From: an uncultured Verrucomicrobiales bacterium
GTDB lineage: Bacteria; Verrucomicrobiota; Verrucomicrobiia; Verrucomicrobiales; Akkermansiaceae
Length of the DNA stretch: 19,377 nt
Assembly (NCBI GenBank): GCA_937969125.1
Contig: CALBVA010000323.1
Coordinates: 1-19,377, forward strand
Direction: 5' to 3'
The translations under genes and the position numbers were made by a program. The notes under the pieces were generated by a model that was not told where the DNA came from, searched no databases, and was given only the letters and a program-made list of their open reading frames with translations. This document shows, piece by piece, positions 6,591-12,989 of this stretch (its first letter is position 1; every line of letters starts with the position of its first letter).

Positions 6591-7496
6591 TCACTTTTCA
6601 GTCACCTTCGCCCGCTCCCCGAACCACTTCGCCTCACCAGGGAAATCATTCTTAATGAGAAACTCCTCCAACTTCTGGTAGCGGGTGGACGGATCGAACT
6701 TCAGCCCCCAGTGAATCTTCCGCAGGCACACCGGGCAGAAGTGGAGCGGCGCCCGGTCGGTCTCAGGCAGACTGTTCGAGCCGTTCATCAGGCAATGATG
6801 GTGAATACAATGCTTGATCCCGAAGGCGTGGCCGGTCTCGTGCGAAATCACCTTCAAGGCACGGAGGAGAGCCTTCTTTTTGTCCTCCTTGATCCCGTAT
6901 CGCGCGAAGCTGAAGACCCCGCAGCGCTTCTTCAGACGGGCCACCCCGAAGACGAAGTTCCAGCCATCACCAGGGTAGAGGTCGGCCATCGTCACACCCA
7001 TCATGACGTGAGCATCGTGCGGAACACGTTTCTGGAGCGCATCGAGAAGATCGGTGGAATTGATCTGCTCGCCACGACGGCGGATCTTGCCCGTCTTCTT
7101 CACCGTGACCTTCTTCGAGAGCTTCACTGGCATCGGGTGAAAGTAGGCCTCCATGTATTCGCGGAGAGTTTCGAGCGAGGGCGCATCATCCGGGAAGTCG
7201 CCTACTGGTTGAAGGTAGATGAACTTCCGTCCGTTTGCCCCCGGCTTGTTCGGGCGTGATTCCAGAAACTGCCGGTAAGTCTGACCCGGTTCTTTACGCG
7301 TCGCCAGCCAGTCCATGCCACCAGGTTTTGGAATCGGCTGGAAGTCCTCCCCCGCAGTGAAGGCCGCCTTGAGGTGATCATCCAGCCCGACCAAACTCCC
7401 CACCGCCGCCGTCCGCCGCTTTTCATTCGGAACGATAAAGGCCAGTGCCAACGGCAAGCCAATCAACGCAGTGAGGAGGACGAGGGTTTTCTTCAT
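6591..7496 (-). CDS. Archaemetzincin-type (M54) zinc metalloprotease with signal peptide
   Basis: The 301-residue product carries the archaemetzincin signature: HETGHAFGIKH (219-229), directly followed by C230, four residues, C235, one residue, M237, sixteen residues, then the C254-x-x-C257 pair. H219, H223 and H229 would bind the catalytic zinc and E220 is the general base. The cysteines would hold a second, structural zinc. The N-terminus (MKKTLVLLTALIGLPLALAF) is a good signal peptide or anchor, so the enzyme should act in the periplasm or outside. Most archaemetzincins I know of are shorter and cytosolic. A region of about 150 residues, including a basic stretch (KKVTVKKTGKIRRRG, about 128-142), precedes the catalytic part. 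The ATG at 7496 is preferred to a GTG five codons earlier. Substrate is unknown. It is divergent from the next gene, with 98 bases between. Confidence 0.85.
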   Translation of the reverse strand: MKKTLVLLTALIGLPLALAFIVPNEKRRTAAVGSLVGLDDHLKAAFTAGEDFQPIPKPGGMDWLATRKEPGQTYRQFLESRPNKPGANGRKFIYLQPVGDFPDDAPSLETLREYMEAYFHPMPVKLSKKVTVKKTGKIRRRGEQINSTDLLDALQKRVPHDAHVMMGVTMADLYPGDGWNFVFGVARLKKRCGVFSFARYGIKEDKKKALLRALKVISHETGHAFGIKHCIHHHCLMNGSNSLPETDRAPLHFCPVCLRKIHWGLKFDPSTRYQKLEEFLIKNDFPGEAKWFGERAKVTEK

Positions 7497-7594
7497 CGGG
7501 GTCAAAGTCACCTTAACATGACGAATAAGGTGCGTAATCTCTTAGACTTGCAGAATACCGCGAACACAGGAAGTCTGCGTTCTCCCCAAATCAA

Positions 7595-8593
7595 ATGAAG
7601 CTCTTCCCTTCTCCCCGGAGCCTTTTTCTCCGCCTGAGCATCCTAAATGCCCTGATCTTCCTCCTCCCCTTCGTCGCCGGGTGGCATTGGCTGCTGGATC
7701 TGGGAAGTAATTTCCAGGTGCAAGCAGTGGGGGTGCAATTAATCCTCATGGTACTCTGCGGGCTATACCGGATGAAGAAGGAGCTCCTCATCTCCTCGCT
7801 GCTTCTGATTCCCGGACTCTTCCACCTCTGGCCTTGGGTCGGGTTTCGCTTTGTCCCTGCGGACGCCGTCGGAACCGCTGATGTCATGGTCAAGGTCACC
7901 TCATTCAACGTGCTACACGGAGGTGAGGGGAAAGAATTGAAAACGAAGAAGGCGAAGATCACCTCGTTTCTAAAGGAGACTCAAAGCGATATCATTTTCC
8001 TCACCGAAACGGATCCGGCGTGGGTGCAGACCGCGACTCAAAATCTCCCCTTCCACTCACACCAAGTTCCGGAGGTCGCCGATCCCTCGTGCTACTCGAT
8101 GATTCTGAGCAAATACCCCTTGCTGGAAAGCGAGATCATCAGGGTCAATGACGGCGTTTTCCCCATTCTGCGGGCCGTAATTGAAATCCAAGGCGTCCGC
8201 ATCACCATCATCGGGGTGCACCCGCTGCCGCCAATGGGCTCCGGGTCCGCCGAGCGATTAAGAAAGTATCTCGCAGAGGTAGCGCGATTGGCGGAGTCCG
8301 CAAAGACCTCCGAGTCAGCGGGTGGCCCGGTCATCGTGCTGGGTGACCTCAATGTCACTCCCTGGAGCCGGAGATTTACTGAACTCATCCAGCGGGCGGA
8401 ATTGACCTCGGCTGCGGAAGGCTGGAATGACCTCACCACGTGGAATGCCTTCAAGAAACGCGGGATCCCCTTCACCGGCCTCATGATCGATCACATCCTC
8501 CACACCCGGGACCTCAAAACCCGCTCCTACACCGTCACCTCCGACCTCCACTCAGACCACTTCGCCCTCACCGCCGAGCTGGAACTCAAGTAA
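7595..8593 (+). CDS. Membrane-anchored endonuclease/exonuclease/phosphatase-family protein
   Basis: The 332-residue protein has an N-terminal membrane part of about 95 residues with three hydrophobic helices (about 10-30, 42-58 and 64-84), then a catalytic EEP domain. Family residues are visible: N105 in SFNVLH, E138 in FLTETD, H209 in GVHPLPP, D251 and N253 in GDLNVTPWS, D299-H300 in MIDHIL, and S320-D321-H322 in HSDHFAL. All the metal-binding and catalytic residues of this DNase I-like fold are present, so it is probably active. The fold serves nucleases, phosphodiesterases and sphingomyelinase-like enzymes, and the substrate cannot be read here. The topology would place the catalytic domain on one face of the inner membrane, probably the periplasmic one. 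Its coding strand is markedly C-rich, unlike most neighbours. Start by ATG with no Shine-Dalgarno. Confidence 0.85.
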   Translation: MKLFPSPRSLFLRLSILNALIFLLPFVAGWHWLLDLGSNFQVQAVGVQLILMVLCGLYRMKKELLISSLLLIPGLFHLWPWVGFRFVPADAVGTADVMVKVTSFNVLHGGEGKELKTKKAKITSFLKETQSDIIFLTETDPAWVQTATQNLPFHSHQVPEVADPSCYSMILSKYPLLESEIIRVNDGVFPILRAVIEIQGVRITIIGVHPLPPMGSGSAERLRKYLAEVARLAESAKTSESAGGPVIVLGDLNVTPWSRRFTELIQRAELTSAAEGWNDLTTWNAFKKRGIPFTGLMIDHILHTRDLKTRSYTVTSDLHSDHFALTAELELK

Positions 8594-8756
8594 CTACAAG
8601 CCCATCAGCCACTGCAATATTTTTGGTTCTTCTGGGTATTTAATGCCACCACTCCCCCCTCCGGCCTTTCTTCCAGGAAGTAGAAGAATTCTGATAAAAG
8701 CCGGATAAATTATAGGGACGGAGTTAGGAGATTGAGCATAGGATGCTTTCAGCCCG

Positions 8757-10058
8757 ATGGATGACGATTTCGATGACTCGCTGGATGATGCGCTGTATAA
8801 TCAGTGGCTGAATTTCAGTTCATCGGGGCAGTGGGATCGGGCGCGGGGGGTGCTGGGGAAGTTGCTGACGCGGGATCCGGATGCGGCGTGGCTGCACACT
8901 CAGATGGGGCACACGCTTTACCAACTGGGTGAGTATAAGGACGCGGAGGTTCATTTTAAGCGGTCGATCGTGCTGGATCCGGATGAGGCGGAACCGTTTC
9001 AGGGTCTAACGTATCTCTATCTGGCCATGAACCGGGCGGGGGTGGCGGAGGATCATTGCCGGAAGGCGCTACAACTGGATCCGGATGACATTGATAACTG
9101 GATCCTGATGGTGCATCTGTGCGTGCACTTCGAGGACCTCTTGCAGGCACGTCAATGCCTGGCGCGGGCAGAGGCGATCGCTCCGCGCGATACCCGGTTG
9201 ATCGCGCTGCGCACGGAAGTGGGCGCGATTGAAAAAGGAGCGGCCAAGCTCACCCCGAAACAGCAGATCGAGGGTTATGAAAAGATCCTGCGGCAACAGC
9301 CGGAGAATGAGAGTGCACACTACAATATTGGCCGTCTAAAGCTCTACGAGACGAAAGACTATCAGGGAGCAGAGGCCTCGTTTCGCCGAGCTCTGGCGAT
9401 CGATCCGGCGGACAAAAGCAATCAGAAGGCCCTCATTGCAGCCCTCCGAAAACGCGACCCGGTCCTGAAGGTGCTGTGGTCTCCTTTCAACTTCGGAATG
9501 GGGATCATGACTCTCTACGCGAAGCTTTGGGATATGAAGTGGCCGATCATTTTTTTGATCTTCACGTGGGAGCCGCTCCTCATCGGCGGGGTCGCGCTGT
9601 GGCTGGTTTTTTACGTACTCTTCTGGCCGATGGCCAAGGCTTACGAAGCTCTGACCCTGGTAGAAGTGAATAAGAAGATGGGCCGAATTACGATTTACCG
9701 GGGACCCATGGCAAGGCTGCACCGGCTGCCATTTGCCGCGCGCATTGGTATTTTCGCAGCGATCTTTGCAGCGTTTTGGGGAACGATCTCCTTCTTATAT
9801 TTCAAGGGAGGTCATCAGGATAAGATTCTCAATTGGACGGCCTCGATTGTGGTGGGCGGAGTCATACTTTTGATCGTTTTCGGACTCGTCCTCTGGCTGC
9901 GGGATGAGATCCGAAACATCGGGAGGCGGAAGAAGAATGCGCAAATTCCCACTGGCACCCCGCCGTCAATCTCGCAAGCTGGTGTGCCGACTCCCCCACC
10001 CCTTCCGACCACCTCACCGATTTTACCGACTGCCAAAGATGAACGAAAAGACGATTGA
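8757..10058 (+). CDS. TPR protein with three C-terminal membrane helices
   Basis: The 433-residue product starts with an acidic head (MDDDFDDSLDDAL), followed by TPR-like helix pairs at about 10-40, 44-77, 78-111, 112-143 and 186-219. The characteristic LDPDEAEP, LDPDDIDN and IDPADKSN turns are visible. Three hydrophobic helices follow (about 264-290, 327-348 and 361-382), then a basic stretch (RNIGRRKKN) and a Pro/Ser/Thr-rich tail. There is no signal peptide, so the TPR head is probably cytoplasmic and held at the inner membrane. No enzymatic motif is seen. The last 20 bases overlap the start of the AAA+ gene, a sign of translational coupling, so this protein may be a membrane scaffold or substrate receptor for that ATPase. 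Its function is not known to me. Confidence 0.8.
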   Translation: MDDDFDDSLDDALYNQWLNFSSSGQWDRARGVLGKLLTRDPDAAWLHTQMGHTLYQLGEYKDAEVHFKRSIVLDPDEAEPFQGLTYLYLAMNRAGVAEDHCRKALQLDPDDIDNWILMVHLCVHFEDLLQARQCLARAEAIAPRDTRLIALRTEVGAIEKGAAKLTPKQQIEGYEKILRQQPENESAHYNIGRLKLYETKDYQGAEASFRRALAIDPADKSNQKALIAALRKRDPVLKVLWSPFNFGMGIMTLYAKLWDMKWPIIFLIFTWEPLLIGGVALWLVFYVLFWPMAKAYEALTLVEVNKKMGRITIYRGPMARLHRLPFAARIGIFAAIFAAFWGTISFLYFKGGHQDKILNWTASIVVGGVILLIVFGLVLWLRDEIRNIGRRKKNAQIPTGTPPSISQAGVPTPPPLPTTSPILPTAKDERKDD

Positions 10059-11448
10059 ACTGCTGATGCCCGGCCTGACGGCTGCGCCGGATAATTGGGA
10101 GCTGCGGCTGCACCTGGCGGAGCTGCACCATGCGGATGGCCGACGGGCTGAGGCGGCGGATCTTATCAAGGCGGGCCGCCCTTTCCCGAAGGACGAGGAG
10201 ACGGCATTAGGAATCGCAGGAGTACTGGCCTACAGCGATGCTGACGCCGCTCTGGAGGTTTTGGACGGCGTGATCGCAGAAAATAAAGCCTGTGCAGCAG
10301 CTTATCGACTGAAAGCAGAGGTTTACCGGCAGCGCGGGATGGAGAACGAGGCAAGGAAGAATTACAATGTCGCGGCGGTCATTGACGAATCGCTGGAAGA
10401 TGCGGAATTCGAAGCGTGGCTGGATGATGAGAAGAAAGCTCCCAATGAAACCCGGGAGACCCGGGAAGAGAAAAGACCAATGGCTCTCTCGCACTCCGGC
10501 GGGCCGGTGGACTCGAAGGCGGAGGAGATTGATGAAATCCAGCCGGACGACTTCATCGAGACCGACAGCGAAGTTGATGAGATGCTGGCTGCGCAGGAGG
10601 AGCTGATCGACTTCTCACACATCGGGGGAATGGAGGCGCTGAAGGAGCGCATTCGCATGAGCATCATCTACCCCTTCAAGAATAAGGAACTCTTTAAGAA
10701 GTTTAAGAAGAAGTCTGGCGGCGGCCTGCTCTTCTACGGGCCTCCGGGCTGCGGTAAGACTCTAATCTCTCGCGCGACGGCTGGGGAATGCGGGGCTCAT
10801 TTTATCAATGTCTCCATCCATGAGATTCTCTCGAAGTGGATTGGCGAGAGTGAGCAGCGCATCCACGAAATGTTCGCGGAAGCACGGCGGAAGGCTCCGA
10901 CGATTATCTTCATCGATGAGGTGGATGCACTGGGCGTGAAGCGGAGCGATGCGGGCCACACCGCGAGCCTGGTGAATACGCTACTGACTGAGATCGATGG
11001 AGCGTCCTCGAACAATGAGGACGTGCTGGTGCTGGGCGCGACGAATACGCCGTGGCGGATCGATAGTGCCTTTCGGAGGCCAGGGAGATTTGACCATGTG
11101 CTCTTCGTGCCACCGCCGGATCAGGAGGCGCGGGAATCGATCTTCCAAATCATGCTGGATGGCGTGCCACAGGATTCGCTGGATGTGAAGAAGCTGGCCA
11201 AGGTGAGCGACAAATTCTCCGGCGCAGACATTCGCTCAGCGGTGGAGCGAGCCTCCGAAGCCGTCATTCAGGAAATCATGCGGACAGGCAAGGAAGGAGT
11301 GGTCACGCAGAAGCAGATGCTCGCGAGTATCAAGGCAACGCGGCCGACGACTTTGGAGTGGCTGGAGCAGGCGACAAATTATGCGAGCTATGCGAATCAG
11401 AGCGGGCTGTATGATGATCTGGCAGAGTATCTGCGGGAGGGAAAGTAG
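10039..11448 (+). CDS. AAA+ ATPase (Cdc48/Vps4-like) with N-terminal TPR-like region
   Basis: The 469-residue protein has an alpha-helical, TPR-like N-terminal part (about 1-120), an acidic linker (about 155-190) and one AAA+ module. Motifs are Walker A GPPGCGKT (234-241), a pore loop KWIGES (266-271), Walker B IIFIDE (289-294), a second region of homology with arginine fingers in FRRPGRFD (345-352), and sensor-2 GAD (396-398). The pore loop and GAD helix put it with classical AAA proteins of the Cdc48/Vps4/katanin group, which remodel or unfold proteins. No protease domain is attached, unlike FtsH. The C-terminal helix (LEWLEQATNYASYANQSGLY) resembles that of other bacterial TPR-AAA proteins I recall. 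The ATG at 10039 is chosen because an earlier in-frame start would lie deep in the preceding gene. Substrate unknown; the TPR-membrane neighbour is the likely partner. Confidence 0.85.
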   Translation: MNEKTIELLMPGLTAAPDNWELRLHLAELHHADGRRAEAADLIKAGRPFPKDEETALGIAGVLAYSDADAALEVLDGVIAENKACAAAYRLKAEVYRQRGMENEARKNYNVAAVIDESLEDAEFEAWLDDEKKAPNETRETREEKRPMALSHSGGPVDSKAEEIDEIQPDDFIETDSEVDEMLAAQEELIDFSHIGGMEALKERIRMSIIYPFKNKELFKKFKKKSGGGLLFYGPPGCGKTLISRATAGECGAHFINVSIHEILSKWIGESEQRIHEMFAEARRKAPTIIFIDEVDALGVKRSDAGHTASLVNTLLTEIDGASSNNEDVLVLGATNTPWRIDSAFRRPGRFDHVLFVPPPDQEARESIFQIMLDGVPQDSLDVKKLAKVSDKFSGADIRSAVERASEAVIQEIMRTGKEGVVTQKQMLASIKATRPTTLEWLEQATNYASYANQSGLYDDLAEYLREGK

Positions 11449-11585
11449 CAGGCTGGTCAGAGAAGGGTGCTGAGGCCGGCTTGTGGTCTTTGGCGATGGT
11501 TCGGGGTTAGCTTAGCACTTGAAAAATGCCGCCACGGTGAGGTGATACTTCTTGGCGAGGTTTTGCTGATGGGTAGAGTAGTGGA

Positions 11586-12938
11586 ATGAATCGACGTCAC
11601 CTTCTCCGCTCATCGACCTTTGCCGGAACTTGGTCATTGCTGGCACCTTTTGCGAGAGCACAGGGAGCGAACGAAGAACTGCGAGTGGTGGTCATTGGAG
11701 TGAGGGGACGAGGCGGGAAGCATCTAGCCTCAGTGGTCTCCCATCCGAAAGCGCGACTGGTGGGAATGTGCGATGTGGATGAGGGTCAGCTTGAAAAGCG
11801 GCTGAAGAAGTATGCGAAGGTGAAAACCTACACGGACTATCGCAAGGTGTGCGAGGATCCGGAGGTGGACGCGATCACGGTGGCAACCTGCAATCACACC
11901 CATGCCCTGATTGCGCTGACGGCGGCGGCAAATGGGAAGCATGTCTTTCTGGAGAAGCCGATCTCACACAATATCATGGAGGGCGAAAAGCTGACGGCGG
12001 CGCAGGCGAAGACGGGGCTGGTGATGGCGCACGGTTTTCAGAGACGTTCCGAAGAAGCGTGGGCGAAGGCATTCGCCTGGATCGCTGAGGGGAATCTGGG
12101 GAAACTGAAGCTGGCGCGCGGACTGTGCTATAAGCCGCGGAAGTCGATCGGAAAAGCGAAGGGACCGGTGAAGGTGGCGGATACAATCAATTACGACCTA
12201 TGGTGCGGACCACGAGAAGTGAAGCCGCTGAGGCGGAAGAATCTGCATTACGATTGGCACTGGCAGGCGGAGTATGGAAACGGGGATTTAGGGAACCAGG
12301 GAGTGCATCAGCTGGATGTCTGCCGCTGGGCGCTGGGCGATCCGAAGTCGCTACCAAAAGAGGTGATGACGGCGGGAGGACGCTACGGCTACGACGATGA
12401 CGGGGACACCGCGAATACTTCGGTGACGATGGCGAAATTTGACGAAGGGGAGATTCTCTTCGAAGTCCGCGGGTTACCAAAAGCGGGTATGGATTGGAAA
12501 AAGGGAATGAATTCGGTCGAAAGAACCTCGGTGGGGAACATCATCGAATACGAGGGCGGAAAGCTGATCGGCGGGCATACCTCGACCTGCCGGGTGGTGG
12601 ATGCGGATGGAAAGGAGATCAAAAAATTCCAGTCACGAAACGATCACCTTCATGTGTGGGTGGAGGCCTGTCTGAGACAGAAACAGAATGCGATGCACGG
12701 GATGGAGAGCGGGCATTTTTCGGCCGCGATCGCGCAGGCCGGAGATTATGCTCAGGAGAATCAGGCTAAGAAGGAGCCGGAGGTTGCAGGAAGATTCAAT
12801 GAAGCCTTCGGGCGGATGAAGGAGCACCTCGCGGCGAACGGGGTGACGCAACCGGTAGCAATGGGATTGGCGAAGGGGAGCGCGGCGCGGGGGTGGAAGC
12901 GAGAGTATCGAAAGGGCTTTGAGCTGCCGGAGGTTTAG
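11586..12938 (+). CDS. Secreted Gfo/Idh/MocA-family oxidoreductase
   Basis: The 450-residue protein begins MNRRHLLRSSTFAGTWSLLA, a twin-arginine-type signal with the cut probably after ARA near residue 25, so it is likely exported folded. The Rossmann nucleotide-binding domain follows (GVRGRGGKH at 38-46, acidic D63 in CDVD after the second strand, EKPISHN at 123-129). The second domain contains GDLGNQGVHQLDVCRWAL (233-250) with H241 and D244 near the expected active site. These enzymes oxidise or reduce sugars and sugar-like compounds with tightly held NAD(P). Exported members are numerous in Planctomycetota and Verrucomicrobiota and often serve glycan breakdown. The substrate cannot be told. 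It has a 137-base upstream gap with no clear promoter and ends 51 bases from the convergent coiled-coil gene. Confidence 0.88.
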   Translation: MNRRHLLRSSTFAGTWSLLAPFARAQGANEELRVVVIGVRGRGGKHLASVVSHPKARLVGMCDVDEGQLEKRLKKYAKVKTYTDYRKVCEDPEVDAITVATCNHTHALIALTAAANGKHVFLEKPISHNIMEGEKLTAAQAKTGLVMAHGFQRRSEEAWAKAFAWIAEGNLGKLKLARGLCYKPRKSIGKAKGPVKVADTINYDLWCGPREVKPLRRKNLHYDWHWQAEYGNGDLGNQGVHQLDVCRWALGDPKSLPKEVMTAGGRYGYDDDGDTANTSVTMAKFDEGEILFEVRGLPKAGMDWKKGMNSVERTSVGNIIEYEGGKLIGGHTSTCRVVDADGKEIKKFQSRNDHLHVWVEACLRQKQNAMHGMESGHFSAAIAQAGDYAQENQAKKEPEVAGRFNEAFGRMKEHLAANGVTQPVAMGLAKGSAARGWKREYRKGFELPEV

Positions 12939-12946
12939 GCACTGGA

Positions 12947-12977
12947 GGTGGTCATGACCGGAGTGAGTCATGCCACT
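12947..12977. terminator. Hairpin between convergent genes
   Basis: CATGAC (12953-12958) pairs with GTCATG (12967-12972) around an eight-base loop. Past a single bulged T the stem goes on for four more pairs plus a G-T wobble (12947-12951 with 12973-12977). It fills the centre of the 51-base gap between the stops of the oxidoreductase and coiled-coil genes, where a shared bidirectional terminator would be expected. Neither side has a T-tract, so this is a tentative call. Confidence 0.35.
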
Positions 12978-12989
12978 GGGGATGCCACT

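Noticed and set aside
6306..7259. Plus-strand open frame spanning the helicase start and the protease gene
   Set aside because: It crosses two well-supported minus-strand genes and its Arg/Pro/His-rich product has no recognisable domain.
8668..8688. TTCTTC...GAAGAA inverted repeat in the gap before the TPR gene
   Set aside because: Six AT-rich pairs with a nine-base loop are expected by chance, and no T-tract follows.
11519..11549. TTGAAA and GATACT as a promoter for the oxidoreductase gene
   Set aside because: The spacing is 19 bases and the -10 match only four of six, no better than chance.
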